Positions 23,320-35,405 of a stretch of 64,000 bases of DNA are shown piece by piece. Under the pieces are notes generated by a model, which saw only the letters and a list, made by a program, of their open reading frames with translations, searched no databases and was not told the DNA's origin. The translations under genes and the position numbers were made by a program. Source of the DNA: Chelydra serpentina (lineage: Eukaryota > Chordata > Testudines > Chelydridae); assembly GCA_037349315.1 (NCBI GenBank), contig JBAIAC010000030.1:11491501-11555500 (forward strand). The letters are read 5' to 3'. The stretch's first letter is position 1; each line of letters begins with the position of its first letter.

Positions 23320-24147
23320 CAGGCCTGCACAACATGCGGCCCGTGTGGGCTCACTGTGCGGCCCGCGGGGGGGGGGGGGAGGGGGGGGGAGTAGGTAGGC
23401 TTTCTGTGTGGCCCAAAATCTGGGACTGTGTCTGTTGGTCCTTTTTGCTGCTTGTCTCTGGGCTGGGGGTTGTCCCAATGCTGCAAAGAGAGTGTTCCCA
23501 AAGAAAGGTGCTTGCTTCTAACCCCCGAGGCCATCAGTATGTCTGCTCTTCTCTAGTCAGCCCACTTGACAAGTTTGATTGTCCTTGGTCTGGTTCCCAT
23601 CCCCTCTCGAAGGGTTGCAGCTGTCTGGAGGTGCCTGCCTTCCACGCCTTCCTCATTCACACCTCATTCATTCAACGGGGTAGCTGAATACAAAGTGGGG
23701 GGAAGATCTTATTCTATTTCTAGCAAAAAGACATTTTTCTTTTACCTTAATTATACTACCTTAGGGGCCCGCTAGACCATATTACCAAGGTTCAATACAA
23801 AGTCATACAAAAATGCATAATGCAGAGATTTATCTACAACTGCATTGATTGACTGTTGTGTGCAGTAATATGGTGACCCCTGTGGGGGGTGAAGAGGGGT
23901 GTGATGGTGGGGCTGAGCAGGGAGGGGGCAGGTCCTATTTTACTGCTGTGATCTGGTCACCCTATCCGTGCTGCTTCTTTCCTCCTCTACAGGCTTCCAC
24001 ACCCCAGCGCTGGGGAAGGAGGGGTTGTTTCCGCAGGGCGGGCGGCGCTGGGGGTGAGGTGTTTCCACGGAGTCAGGGGGTTTCGGCCCTCAGCTGTTTT
24101 CTTTGGAGTAATATGGCCCTCGCCGCTTTACGAGTTGTGCAGGCCTG
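23320..24147. mobile_element. 828-bp non-autonomous hAT element, perfect TCATAAGT duplication
   Basis: Left end CAGGCCTGCACAACATGCGG and right inverted end GAGTTGTGCAGGCCTG are flanked by perfect 8-bp TCATAAGT (23312-23319 and 24148-24155). A long G run at 23368-23389 and GC-rich sequence near 24000-24100 lie within. Around 23865-23965 there is a piece with the TCTGGTCACCCTA end of the family at 16522, a nested insertion. Frames of 102-120 residues here are spurious. Confidence 0.88.
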
Positions 24148-24616
24148 TCATAAGTGATAGAGTGACAGTGCTGCTGGTATTACAATGGCTGAGTACATCT
24201 ACTTCTACGTTGATGCTTAAAATAGTCCTCCCTGCTGGATATTATTTCATTGCTAGTAGGTAAAAGGGAGTAGATAGCTCCAACTCTCACCCCGCGGACT
24301 GCAGAGTGAGAGACTCTGCAGGCCATGTCGGAAGACCATCACAGGAGCATTTGTAAGATCAGTGGAGAATGCGACACATGGACCAGCCTGAAGTTAAATA
24401 CCTACAAATCATGGAACCATCAAACCATATTGACGTCTTTCCCCCAATGTTATTTTTAAAGACATGGTGTCACAAAACTCAACTATCCCAAAGTAACTTT
24501 ACTTCCATTGCTGTCATAGGAAAGAGGTTTCTCGTCATCTCTGTTGATAACACATCGCTACTTTTTTGATTCAAGATTGGAAGTAGCTACACTCTAAGAC
24601 TAGAGAAACCACCACA

Positions 24617-25690
24617 GTACAAATAACGAGGAGTCCTTGTGGCACCTTAGAGACTAACAAATTTATTTGGGCATAAGCTTTCGTGGGCTAGAACCCACAT
24701 CATCAGATGCATGGAGTGGAAAATACAGTAGCAGGTATAAATACACAGCACATGAAAAGATGGGAGTTGCCTTACCAAGTGGGAGGTCAGTCTAACGAGA
24801 CAATTCAATTAACAGTAGGATACCAAGGGAGGAAAGATCACTTTTGTAGTGGTAATGAGAGTGGCCCATTTCAAACAGTTGACAAGAGGGTGTGAGTAAC
24901 AGTAGGGGGACACTAGTATGGGGGAAATTAGGTTTTGTAATGACCCAACCAATCCCAGTCTTTTTTCAGGCCTAATTTGATGGTGACCAGTTTGCAAATT
25001 AATTCCAGTTCTGCAGTTTCACGTTGGAGTCTGTTTTTGAAGTTTTTTTGTTGAAGAATTGCCACTTTTAGGTCTGTTATTGAGTGACCAGGGAGGTTGA
25101 AGTGTTCTCCTACTGGTTTTTGAATGTTATAATTCCTGATGTCAGATTTGTGTCCATTTATTCTTGTCCGGTTTGGCCAATGTACATGGCAGAGGGACAT
25201 TGCTGGCACATGATGGCATATATCACATTGGCAGATGTGCAGATAAACGAGCCCGATGGTGTGGCTGATGTGGTTAGGACCTATGATGGTGTCCCTTGAA
25301 TAGATATGTGGACAGAGTTGGCACCAGGGTTTGTTGCAGGGTTTGGTTCCTGAGTTGGTATTTTTGTTGTGTGGTGTGTAGTTGCTGGTGAGTATTTACT
25401 TCAGGTTGGAGGGGCTGTCTGTAAGCGAGGACTGGCCTGTTTCCCAAGGTCTGTGAGAGTGAGGGATATTCCTTCAGTATAGGTTGTAGATCCTGGAGGA
25501 TGCGCTGGAGAGGTTTTAGTTGGGGACTGTAGGTGACAGGTAGTGGCGTTCTTTTACTTTCTTTGTTGGGCCTGTCTTGTAGTAGATGACTTCTGGGTTC
25601 GGGTTCAGGGGCAGAGAACTTGGGACCTATGGTTGGAGGGAGCCCCTGAAACAGGTAGCAGTACAACAAACAACTGATAACCACTGGCCA
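24617..25690 (-). mobile_element. Penelope-like retroelement with GIY-YIG endonuclease remnant
   Basis: On the minus strand a linker region (SKRTPLPVTYSPQLKPLQRI, about 25560-25500) is followed by a GIY-YIG endonuclease start. It reads VIYAIMCQQCPSAMYIGQTG at about 25228-25169, with 11 residues between IY and YIG. After a one-base frameshift come RINGHKSDIRN, KPVGEHFNLPGHSITDLKV and a C-terminus ending KKDWDWLGH. The order linker then GIY-YIG with C-x2-C inside the motif fits Penelope-like elements of the Neptune type. Reverse transcriptase is absent: the copy is 5'-truncated and frameshifted. The 3' tail (24617-24720) matches the tails at 5460 and 28545. Confidence 0.88.
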
Positions 25691-26850
25691 GCAACGTGCC
25701 TAGGATGCCTCAAGAGTGGAAGTTCAAACATTCAGAAACCAAATATTCATACAGCGTAGGGGTACAGAGTGTTTTTGGGTAGCAGCAGTATAAGCTTCTC
25801 TACTTCAGATTGTGGTCACCCTGCCCATGCGAGTCTCAGGTCTAACTGGCCCTGACTAATAGTACCAGAAAAGGCCCCCTGCTCAGGCCAACAGGCCCAG
25901 AGGACGAGGGCCAAGTTCCAATGGTGAAGGTGGATGAGCAATGACTGTGGATGCGTGGACCATATAGGGCAGAAGAAGAACTAGATCTTCATTACGGTCA
26001 TCCATGCCCTGGAGATCCAACAGCATCTGGCAGAAGACTTTTTGGGAAGAGGGATAGCATCCCCCAAATTAAAACCCTCGGTATCTCCCCAGTCCCAAGC
26101 AGGAAGAGTGAAACGAAAGGGAAAACCAGGCACGACAGACCATGAGATAACAGCACCAGCATTGCCTGGTGTAAAGCCGTCAACTGTGGTCACTCCGCCT
26201 GGTGCAATGGTCCTCCGTAGACTATTCATGTTTGATGATGACTGATAAGGAGAATTAATAAGGGGATAGTGATGGAAGAGTCTAGGGAGGTTTCTTGGGA
26301 AGAAGTGCTCAATTTGAAGGCCAGAAACTTTTACAGGATCTGCACCTCTTTAATCTTATCAAACCTTGCCTGTAAATGCTAAACATGGCTTCTGGCAATA
26401 GTCAGGGTAATAGAGAGGCATCAACACTGACAATAAGCATATCTTCTATAGTTCAGTCATTCAGAGGAAACCATTAGTAATACAGATTTTACATGTTTGT
26501 ATAATCCTATCTGCAATGCAATTTATACAACAGTAGGTGGCGGTATACACATGGACCTCATTGGAGGTGTGACTATAACAGGGAAAATTAGACCTAACCA
26601 ACGGTTCTGAAAAAGTCTTAAATGAGCTGTTTGGCCCCAACTCCCTTGCTCAGAGGACCTACACAACTGTGCGTAGCAGCTTGCCATGTACTGCTCATCG
26701 ATCCCAACATTTGGTAAGGATATTCTGTGAGTTGACATATCATCATCCAGCAGGCTTTCTGTATGGGCACACATCTTCTAACTGTCTAATAAATGCTTTT
26801 ATTGGGGCCTATATGGATCTGTTTTATGACATATTAAGCAAAGTGCTGGG

Positions 26851-26905
26851 ACTATGTGCTGGGATGCAATTTAAAGGAAGGCATTTACATGTATCTATGG
26901 CTGGT
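26851..26905 (+). repeat. 55-bp direct duplication, copy 1
   Basis: ACTATGTGCTGGGATGCAAT and the following 35 bases are identical to 27800-27854, 949 bp away. The flanking sequences differ on both sides. Confidence 0.92.
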
Positions 26906-27799
26906 ATATGATTATCTGTTCCTATAATATGCTGCAAATACTGATGTAGTTCAATAGGTAGCCATTCTATATTGCTTGGTGGTATGACATCTGCACATCA
27001 TGCTGAAATCAGAAAGCTTCATCTTCTTTAATTGTCCCTAGTCCCACATGGCATATTGTGGCTCTTCCCCTTATGAACCAGACAGCCTGCACACTTCTAC
27101 CACATTCTGTTCCGTTTTGGAAGGTGCCATGCTTTGCTGACTATTGAGTGGCATATGTCTGCAATACCGTCTGAGCCAAACACAATGCAGTATCAGTAGA
27201 ATGACTACAAATTGCACGACAGTTGGCTCTCCAATATTTTTAGTCACAGCAAATCACAAGAAATGTTGTGGCCTACCACTCTTGGAGCAAGACCAGTAAG
27301 TCAGTGGCTGTAGGGCAGTCAGCAGTCACGTGTGAAGGAAGCAAAATATCATCATCAGGTAAATGCTGGAAGCTAGGTGTGCCACTGTTATTGCAATGGA
27401 GTATGGAGGATATGAGTGATGGCATTTCCTCTGTAATTATTTATATAAAGCCTCAAAGTCTTTTAAGCACTGACCAAACACACATGAAGAAATATCGCTG
27501 CCCCAAAATACTAAAAAGCTAAATAGCCAATGGGCTTCAGCTCAGTTTTGAACCCTTTAAGTCCGTTTCCTTTTTTACTGTACCTATTTGTTTGATTAGC
27601 CTTTGTCTTTTAGTTGTTTAATTCATCTGTCTGGGTACTCATGTGTCTCACTTCACCAAAGTAGCTCTGAGCACCTCCTATATGCTCCCGGTACCTGCTT
27701 AAATTAGTAGGTCACTCATGCAACTCAGATTCCTCCATTTATAATTTACCAACAAATTCAGGAGTCCATTGGGTTGTGGGAGAGACTCAGTGAAATAGC

Positions 27800-27854
27800 A
27801 CTATGTGCTGGGATGCAATTTAAAGGAAGGCATTTACATGTATCTATGGCTGGT
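27800..27854 (+). repeat. 55-bp direct duplication, copy 2
   Basis: Identical to 26851-26905. It interrupts otherwise unrelated sequence, with no terminal inverted repeats or obvious target duplication. Confidence 0.92.
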
Positions 27855-28544
27855 TTGCCTCTCCCTGTTAGCTACTTCCTACCTTCTGCAATCATTGGCT
27901 TATCTGCAATAGCCATAGATTCTGGCACTGCGGCAGAAGCGGGGGGAATCCTCAGTTGTGAGGTTACTATAAAGTTCAGCAGCAGGCATCCTCTTCATCT
28001 CCTCCAGTAGTTAAACCCATGACCTATTCTGTAAACATCTAGGCTATCAAGATTCATAACTATGCTAATGAATGCTAGGTGTGATTGATAGAGCTGTGAT
28101 TATTATTGTTAGTTATTTGTATTATTGTAGTACCTATACTGAGTCACCTATAAAAAGGATGACATATGAACAAACTTGTCGGGTGCTGGTCTGTGATTTC
28201 CAAATGCTACGAAAACTCACCACAGTACTGGAAGTCTGCTGATAGGACGACGTGGGAACTGGTTCTTATCAGACATCCATCACCACACTATGTTATGTAT
28301 GCACCTTTCTACAATGCACATAGGTGGTACTGGGTGTATTGCTAGAATTCTAAAAGGGTGTGGTGAAATGAATCATACAGTTTAACAGCTTAATATGAAG
28401 CTGTACAATGATTTTTTGAAAATCCCTTTGCCTATGTTACATTCCCTACTACTCTACAAAAGACCATAGTATCTCATCAGAAAGCATCCAGGGGACATTC
28501 AGCTAATGAAGCTAATGATGTACATTTATATCTGCCCCTGGACA

Positions 28545-28685
28545 TTTCCACTGCTTGCATCCGAAGAAGTGGGTATTCACCCACAAAAGCTTATGCTCCA
28601 ATACCTCTGTTAGTCTATAAGGTGCCACAGGACCCTTTGTCGCTTCTACAAATCCAGACTAACATGGCTACCCCTCTGATACTTC
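28545..28685 (+). mobile_element. 3' tail of a Penelope-like element
   Basis: GCATCCGAAGAAGTGGGTAT, AAAGCTTATGCTCCAATACC, TTAGTCTATAAGGTGCCACA and CAGACTAACATGGCTACCCC appear in order. This is a variant of the tail at 5460-5660. There is no coding sequence. Confidence 0.65.
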
Positions 28686-28745
28686 AGCTAATGAAGGAAG
28701 TCAAGATACATGTTGCTCACACAGGATTTTACATTCACTTTCTTC

Positions 28746-29071
28746 AGGGGTTCTCAACCTTTTTCTTTCCGCCCCACCCCACCTATGCTATAAAAACTCC
28801 ACGGCCCACCTGTGTCACAGTAACTGATTTTCTGCATTTAAAAGCCAGGGCTGGCGTTAAGGAGTAGCCAGCAGGGCAATTGCCAGGGCCTCATGCAACA
28901 GGGGCCCTCCACAAAGCTACATTGCTCACGCTTCGGCCCCTGGTGACGATGCTTAGGGGCCAGGCTTCAACCCCACGTGGCAGGGCTTTGGCTTTCTGCC
29001 CTGGGCCCCAGCAAGTCTAATGCTGGCCCTGCTAGCAGCCCCCCACCGGGCCTCGGACCCCTGGTTAAGAT
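28746..29071. mobile_element. Non-autonomous hAT element with a nested second element
   Basis: Outer ends GGGGTTCTCAACCTTTTTC and TGGTTAAGATCCACT are degenerate inverted copies. An inner element (28846-29031) has ends CAGGGCTGGCGTTA and TAATGCTGGCCCTG. Target duplications are not convincing, so both are older. Confidence 0.62.
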
Positions 29072-30425
29072 CCACTTCTCTATACTACCCCACACACGTG
29101 AAGGGAGGGCAACTAATCTTGTTATCCAATGTGCAGCAAACAAGCAATATAAGGCTGGTAGACATAACAATAATCCCCATATAAAAAAAATCTGTAAATT
29201 AAGGTCATTAATGTTATTCAGCAGCACTCAAACGTGAGCTAATGCCTCACAGGACATACAAGATGACCTATCCGCTTTAAAGAGCTTAAAGTCTAATTTC
29301 AGGCAACAAAGGGAGGCACGTACACTGCAGGGTGGGAATGAAGGAGGAAGGACAAGAGTTACAGCAGTAATAATACATGGTTCCTCAGAGAAGGCACATG
29401 CACAGCGTGGTAGCACTTAAAATACAAATTAAAATCGAGAAATGTTGTGCGGGTATCATGACAGAAATGGGTCTGTAGGAGCAAGTTGGAAGAGGAGATT
29501 GTAAAGTGGTGGATCCGCTCAGGATGAGTATTCTGTGCTTAGGAATGACATGGGAAAAGGCACAGAGACAGCTGGAGAAGGAAGTACATGAACAGGTCAA
29601 GGCTACGTATCATTAACTCAGCAGTGGCTAGAACACTATGAGCCTAGCCAGAAAAGTACGCAGGGCCAGGGCAGAGTGATTCTAATCTGTTCCCCATTTA
29701 TTTAACAGGTCGGAAAGAAAACTATGAGCATGAAGAGCTTGGAGATTCTCACTGAAAGATATTTATGAATATCAATTGTCATTTATCTCTCTCATACCCA
29801 AAAAGTTAACCCTTAAAAGGTAAATCATATCTCTGCCAGATAAAGCCACTGAGAACAAATACTTTTCAACATGCAGATATTCTCATGTACACTACCATTC
29901 ACGCTGTTACCAAACAAAACAGCACATTTACAATAGACTTGACTGCAGTAGGAACATTCCTCCTCAAGTTTCCAGGGAAACTGCCTTAACCAAAAGAGAT
30001 TAATTAGTCTAAATCCTTTTAGTACTCAATTGTCTTCAACTGCCTCTCCAGTACAAATATTTAAACCCAATATTCCATGCTTGCCTTTTTCTGAAAATAT
30101 TCAATTTTTAGCTGGAAAAATAAAAATATAAAATGAGATATATTTAAAGATCACATCACATAGAGCCAGATTTATCCCTGGTGAATTGAATGCACACTGG
30201 TAGAGATTTTCAAAGCAGTCTAGGGAATTCAGACATATATTTTCCATTAATTGTAATCTTCCGCTTTAATGGACAATACATGTCTAGATCGCTACACTGC
30301 TTTAAAAATCTCAACAATTAAGTTTATTTATATTATAGTTATCCATGAATTTACAGTCCTGGCCCTTTAAAACATCATTCTCCTGTGGAAGATTTTCTCT
30401 ACCACAGAGCGAATTCCTCTTAAGT
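29072..30425. other. Gene-free stretch
   Basis: No coding exon or nameable family is seen. 29280-29640 is purine-rich and distantly resembles the 59442/61049 repeat, but not enough to assign. Confidence 0.4.
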
Positions 30426-30668
30426 CAGTGGTTCTCAAACTTTTTTTTTCCGCAGACCACTTGAAAACTGCTGAGGATCTCGGTGGACCACTTAATGATC
30501 TTTCCAAATGTTGTCTGTACTGTTAGCTAACTATTGTAAAATGCTTTGGATAAAAGCGCTATATAAAAAAGAGTTCATAATAATTAACATTTTTTGTTAT
30601 ACAAATAAAAGCACACAACTCATATTTTAGTATCAGTAGTCTTACCTTTCTAATGCGATGGATATGCC

Positions 30669-30884
30669 CTCTCTCCCCCGCCATGGCAATCCCCGAGCTG
30701 GGGCTGGGAAGGAGGGGGGGTCTCTCCCTCTGTCCCCCGCCATGGCAGCCTCCAAGCTGAGGCTGGGAAGGAAGGGGGTCTCTCTTTCTCTCCCCCGCCG
30801 TGGCAGCCCCCGAATTGGGACTGGGAAGGAGGAGGTCTCTCCCCCACCACAGCAGCCACAAAACTGAGGCTGGGAAGGAGAGCC
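30669..30884 (+). repeat. GC-rich minisatellite, about four units of 50-58 bp
   Basis: Units start at about 30669, 30720, 30778 and 30835. Each opens TCTCTC, runs through a CCCCCGCCATGGCAGCC-like segment and ends CTGGGAAGGAGG-like. It produces the false 108- and 133-residue minus-strand frames, whose repeated motifs are not protein repeats. Confidence 0.8.
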
Positions 30885-30994
30885 ATCTCTCCCCAGCAGC
30901 CGCAGCCCTGGAGCTGGGGAAAGTCACCTCTTTCTCTGGCCGCCACAGCCCTGCACACATCCCAAAATTTCCCCATCCCCTTTTCTCACCCCAC

Positions 30995-31118
30995 TAGGGT
31001 GACCAGACAGCAAACGTGAAAAATCGGGACAGGGGTTGGGGGGTACTAGGAACCTATAGAAGAAAAAGACCCAAAAATCGGGACTGTCCCTATAAAATCG
31101 GGACATCTGGTCACCCTA
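30995..31118. mobile_element. 124-bp hAT MITE (TAGGGTGACCAG family)
   Basis: Ends TAGGGTGACCAGACAG and CATCTGGTCACCCTA, with internal AAAATCGGGAC repeats. Flanks CACCCCAC and CACCCCCC match at 7 of 8. It is inserted in the larger hAT element. Confidence 0.85.
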
Positions 31119-31440
31119 CACCCCCCTGCCCCCTGCCACCTACTCTCTATTGCTCTCAAGGCCACCACCTCATCTTAGAGGGAACTATCTGCGGATCACC
31201 TGAATGGAGCTCGCGGACCACTGGTGGTACATGGAACAAAGTTTGAGAACTTCTGCTCTATTGAAAACAAATCATACAGATGCATCAGGAATTATAATGA
31301 CTAAGCTCTGTGGGGCAGAGATCTGTAATCTGTTGAAGTGTCAGGCATGCCCATGGTGCTGTATAAATAATTTACATTTTTTAATCTTCAAAGTGTTCCT
31401 TCAACTTAGTAAGAAAAAAAAATCTCTTTAAGAGAGTCCA

Positions 31441-31998
31441 ATCAAATTTCACTACGGTGCAAAAACTGTAGCAGAGCCCACCTATGAGCCAAAAAAAACC
31501 CAACAACAACGTAAGAGTGTAATTTACACAAAGTCAAAACTTCATGGTGGTGAAGCCATTGTACTTACTACAGCAGCAGCAATATGCAAAACAGGCACTT
31601 AACTTGTTTACCAGCTGTATTTTCTGCTGCAAACAGCAGATTAGGAAAAATGCCACTTTACCTGCCTGATAGGTTTCATGGTTGTAGTGCACATTGAAAA
31701 TTATTACTCTAAGAAGCAACGGTGGCTGGCAAAAATAATTCCTTTGAACTCAATTTTGCAGTAGGACGAATAGGAATTCTTTCAAAGAGATAAAGGAGTA
31801 TTATTACTAAAAGTACCAGCAACAAGAGCCCCTTTGAATTCCTTGGCCACAGCCTATATCTCTTCTAGGGCCAGATCCAGCTCCCACTGGAATATCGGGA
31901 TCAGATATCGAGTGGCAAAGGATGAGGGAATAGATCATATAGGCTCTGTCATCTCTCAGCAAAGCAGATCTGGTGCAGGCTCAGATGCCTGCTCATGT
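31441..31998. other. Gene-free stretch
   Basis: No coding or repeat signal is recognised. Confidence 0.4.
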
Positions 31999-32006
31999 CA
32001 CTAATG

Positions 32007-32327
32007 CAGTGGTCCTTAAGCTTTTCAGAATCGTGCCCTCCTTTACCCCATCCGTGCTGCCCCTGCCTGATGACGCCAGGGCCAGGAGCGGGGCCGTGGC
32101 TACGGAGGGAGGGGATGGAGACTGGAGTAAGGGGGCCGGGAGTCGCAGCTGGGCCTCAGTCAGGGGCTAAGGCTGGACACAGGGCCGGGGACCAAACCGG
32201 AGCAGAGTGAGACTGAATGGCACTCCCTCCCCGCCCCCTGTGAGGGCTGGCCTGGGCCCAGCTGCGCCCCCCTGAACATTCCTCCGCACCCCCAACGCGG
32301 GCATGCCCCACAGTTTGGGGACTGCTG
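32007..32327. mobile_element. Non-autonomous hAT element, perfect CACTAATG duplication
   Basis: CAGTGGTCCTTAAGCTTTTC on the left, the inverted GTTTGGGGACTGCTG on the right, and perfect 8-bp CACTAATG copies (31999-32006 and 32328-32335). The core is GC-rich (GGGCC, GGGGC). The 65- and 71-residue frames here are chance. Confidence 0.88.
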
Positions 32328-32727
32328 CACTAATGGCTCAGAGGATTCTGCAGGCCAGCCTAGCTGACCACGTGTCCTTGCCCTACACTGGTGCTCTATG
32401 GTTGAAAGAGGGTCACTAATCACACCCCGGTTAGAAGGTCTATTCTGCCTATGGAGAATACAGAGCTTTGTAGCTGCTTGCCTGGAAAGTTGCCTCAGCA
32501 GTGGCATATTGTCAAAAAGCAGTGGGGAGAAGGAGTAGATCAGTCCAGTGATGTCAGCAGTATTACTGGCGCAGGGATATCCTGGTGCAGGATGAGGGAA
32601 ATAGGCCATACCGCTGTGGTGCTGCCTCCCAATTACTATGGGCTTATCTCATCTGCAGACCTGCCGCATGCAGCATTTTGCCTTTCCTGTACTGTCACCC
32701 CACGTAATCCCAGTTCAATTTAAGTGT

Positions 32728-33194
32728 CAGGATCCTCATACGGACAGTTGGATCAAAGGTCAGAGCAGGGTCAAACCTGAGATTGGTATTAGTGGAGATG
32801 TTCAGAGGCAGATTCCAGACCAGGGTTGATACCAAGGGTCAGAGTCTGAGTCAGGTTTTAGGGTCTGGGCCACGAGGCGAAGTCCAAATCAAGCTGAGGT
32901 CAAAGCCAGGAGTTCCAGAAAAGCGGGTAGGAGTGGTCATTGCATCTACAGGAAACCTGCACTGTTGCCTGGACACTTCCTGGAACGCCCCTTGCATTTA
33001 TATACGGCAGGCAGCCAATCAGGAGCCATGAGGCTACTGCCGATCATACCCCTTGAGGTGAGACTTCCCATAGTATGTGTCCACAGCAGGTCAATGGCAG
33101 TGGGACACAAGTTGGCTACAGCTGGATGGCAGCCTGAAGATGCTAGCTGCCTAGCAGCTCTACAGACCTGGATGCTAGGCCTGTGGGACCTTAC
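32728..33194 (+). mobile_element. Possible solo LTR
   Basis: It starts TGTCAGGATCCTCATACGG and ends GGGACCTTACA. A TTTATATACGG box lies near 32997, followed by CCAATCAGG. The TG...CA ends and TATA are LTR-like, but no target duplication is seen. It could instead be part of another element. Confidence 0.42.
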
Positions 33195-35180
33195 ATGAAA
33201 TGCTGGACTGAACTAATCTTTACATCACCACCCGAGACTTAGTTGGAATAGTTATAAGGTGAAAGAGCCAGCCCATTCAATTGCTATATATAAAACTTTT
33301 CCCTGATGTAAGTATTATGTGGAAAACAAACTATAAGTCATATTAAGAATCATTGTCACCTGCACCAATGCATCTCCATGGACTCCAATTGTCTTGCACA
33401 GGGTTTATGTCAGGTCAGAATTCAGCCCTATATACTTAAATCTCCTCCGTTCAGCATGCAGTTCATCTAGATAAGGTTTAGGATTTGTTATAGTGCTATT
33501 CTGAAATATTTTGGCAATAATGTCAATGACATTTAATTTATACATGTTTATTAGCCAGGCTTGTGTGTGTATATTTTTGTTTTGTTTTTTGTGCGTGTAT
33601 TTCAAATGCTCTGAATTGAACTTACAGCAAAATATATTCTAAATTGTATTTCCTTTTGGACAAAAAAAATGGAAAGCTACTGCATCAGAATGTATATTTT
33701 TCTAAGTCTCGTCCAATACATAGGCTTTTAGAGATAGGAAGGAATATTGCATTAGCCTTTGAATAATGAATTTATTTTTCAGTCACCTCCACATCCCTCA
33801 AATTTGCACAAGTAAATCAGACGTTAGTCAATATAGAAATACAGTGCTGCATCTTACTCTACTTGACGTCAATGGCAAAATTCCCACTTGGCTTCAAGAG
33901 GAGCAGCATTAGACTCATATTACACAAGCAGACAGGTTATGCTTAGTAGATAACATCAGTATTATAGTTCTTTTGTACATTGCTTGCTGGGCTGATTGCA
34001 ACCCCATGCCCACATGGTTTAGATTTCAAACAGCGTTGTGCTATCTGATTCTGTCCTTATAATTCTGCTAAATTTAAATTTCTGTTTAAAATAACTCCTT
34101 TGTTTTAGTGTTGTATTTAAAGAATTTTCACCTAGTTCTTCATAGACCCTTCTCCTTTTTAATTGCAAATATGGCAATATTTGTGAATTCAAAAATGTTT
34201 AAACCTGAAGGCATTCATTTTTAATTGCAATGCTTGGGTTTACAGAAGTAAAATCATAACCTGGAGTTGTTCCAGACACGACTGAGCTGGTCTGCAAAAT
34301 AAATTTATGGTGTTCTGGAGCTGATTTAAGATTCATTTACTGGAAGATGTTACAAATTACATTCATTTCTCAATACAGTGTGTTGTAAAGTCTCTGGGAT
34401 CTTCTGTCGGCATTAATGGTCTCCTGTGTCTGACCCTGTTGATGTCCCAGATAGCATTTATTTGATAGACCTGCAAGGAGTGTCCAGGGCTTGGCACTTT
34501 CAGGGATAGTAAAAAGTGGGCAACCCTGTTAAGATTATTGCTTTAGCTCCAAGGATGTGCTCAACATTTTTCATCTATTAGAATAAACTTGGCTAGATTG
34601 TGGCTTTAAGCCACTGTCTGCACTGCGTTTAGGGAGGGCAGCTGTGGGAAAGCCATGCTGCTGTGAGAATCACTGGAGGGATATGGACTGACTCTGTGAG
34701 AATTCCTCCAGCAATCAGGAAGCACGGACACTAGAGTGGCATCTCTACCACCCTTAGTTAGGCTATAGCGGGCACTTCCCCTCTGCAGCCGCGCTCCACT
34801 GGCAAGCACCAGCCGATCGTGCTCTGTTCTCAACCTCTCACACTGAGGAGACTAGAGCTGCTAACAGCATTAATGTGGAATAGTCCATACGTTTGGGGAG
34901 CACAAACACTGTGATTGTGTCTGGTCCCTATGCAGACATACAGGGGAAAAGCTCGTTGCACCCTTTCTCCCCTTGTGCACAGGGCCAGACACGATCTAGT
35001 CCTTAACAACCATAAAAGTTAAGAGTCTAAAAATAACACACACACAAGTATACTAGTGTAAATCAGAAGTCACTCACCTGAAGTTAATGGAATTATACCA
35101 GTGCAAAACTGGTGTCAGCGAAAGGAGAAACAGACCCACCCAATCCAAATGCACCTAACTATATGAAAGTATCAAAAACT
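33195..35180. other. Gene-free AT-rich intergenic stretch
   Basis: No exon or nameable repeat. The 75-residue minus frame at 34606-34833 has no recognised motif. Confidence 0.45.
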
Positions 35181-35204
35181 CCTGGTTAAATAGGTAAGAG
35201 TCTC

Positions 35205-35260
35205 AGCTGGTGTAAATCAGTGTAGATCCATTGACTTCACCATGTCTATTTACACCAGCT
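35205..35260. repeat. Ancient palindromic MITE with perfect 13-bp stem
   Basis: AGCTGGTGTAAAT (35205-35217) pairs with ATTTACACCAGCT (35248-35260). The centre has CCATTGACTTCA, the style of old amniote palindromic DNA elements. A partial relative lies near 35060-35115. Confidence 0.75.
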
Positions 35261-35280
35261 AAGGAACTGGCCCAAGTATT

Positions 35281-35405
35281 ACTGTCCTCATTTTAAGGAT
35301 GGGGAGAGAGAGGTAGGTAGAGATTAAGTGAGTTTGTTAATGTCACACAGGAAATCTGTGAAGAGCCAAGAATAGAACTTAGATCTTCTGACTCCTGGTC
35401 TTAAG
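35281..35405 (+). repeat. MIR SINE fragment
   Basis: The order CTCATTTTAAGGATGGGGAG, then AGATTAAGTGA, then GTCACACAGGAAATCTGTG, then a TCTTCTGACTCCTGGTC-like end follows the MIR core and 3' part. The copy is diverged. Confidence 0.75.

Larger units (their letters stand above)
25691..28440. other. Unclassified region with a 55-bp direct duplication
   Basis: 2.7 kb not assigned to any family. It includes minus-strand frames of 82-83 residues (25981-26229, 26523-26774) without known motifs. It could be a very old transposon or unique intergenic DNA. The 55-bp segment 26851-26905 recurs exactly at 27800-27854. Confidence 0.4.
30426..31255. mobile_element. 830-bp non-autonomous hAT element with minisatellite core
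   Basis: The ends CAGTGGTTCTCAAACTTTTT and AAAGTTTGAGAACTTCTG are inverted repeats of the common hAT type. The core carries a tandem repeat (30669-30884) and a nested MITE (30995-31118). The flanking 8-mers do not match well, so the insertion is old. Confidence 0.8.

Noticed and set aside
25687..28440. A Polinton, Harbinger or viral gene in the 26-28 kb minus frames
   Set aside because: The short frames show no motif of those families that I could confirm; left unclassified.
30559..30976. Overlapping 133- and 108-residue frames with internal repeats
   Set aside because: Translation of a minisatellite inside a hAT element.
35041..35046. CA-rich spots and TTATTATTA near 49926 as microsatellites
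   Set aside because: Too short to list as tandem repeats.
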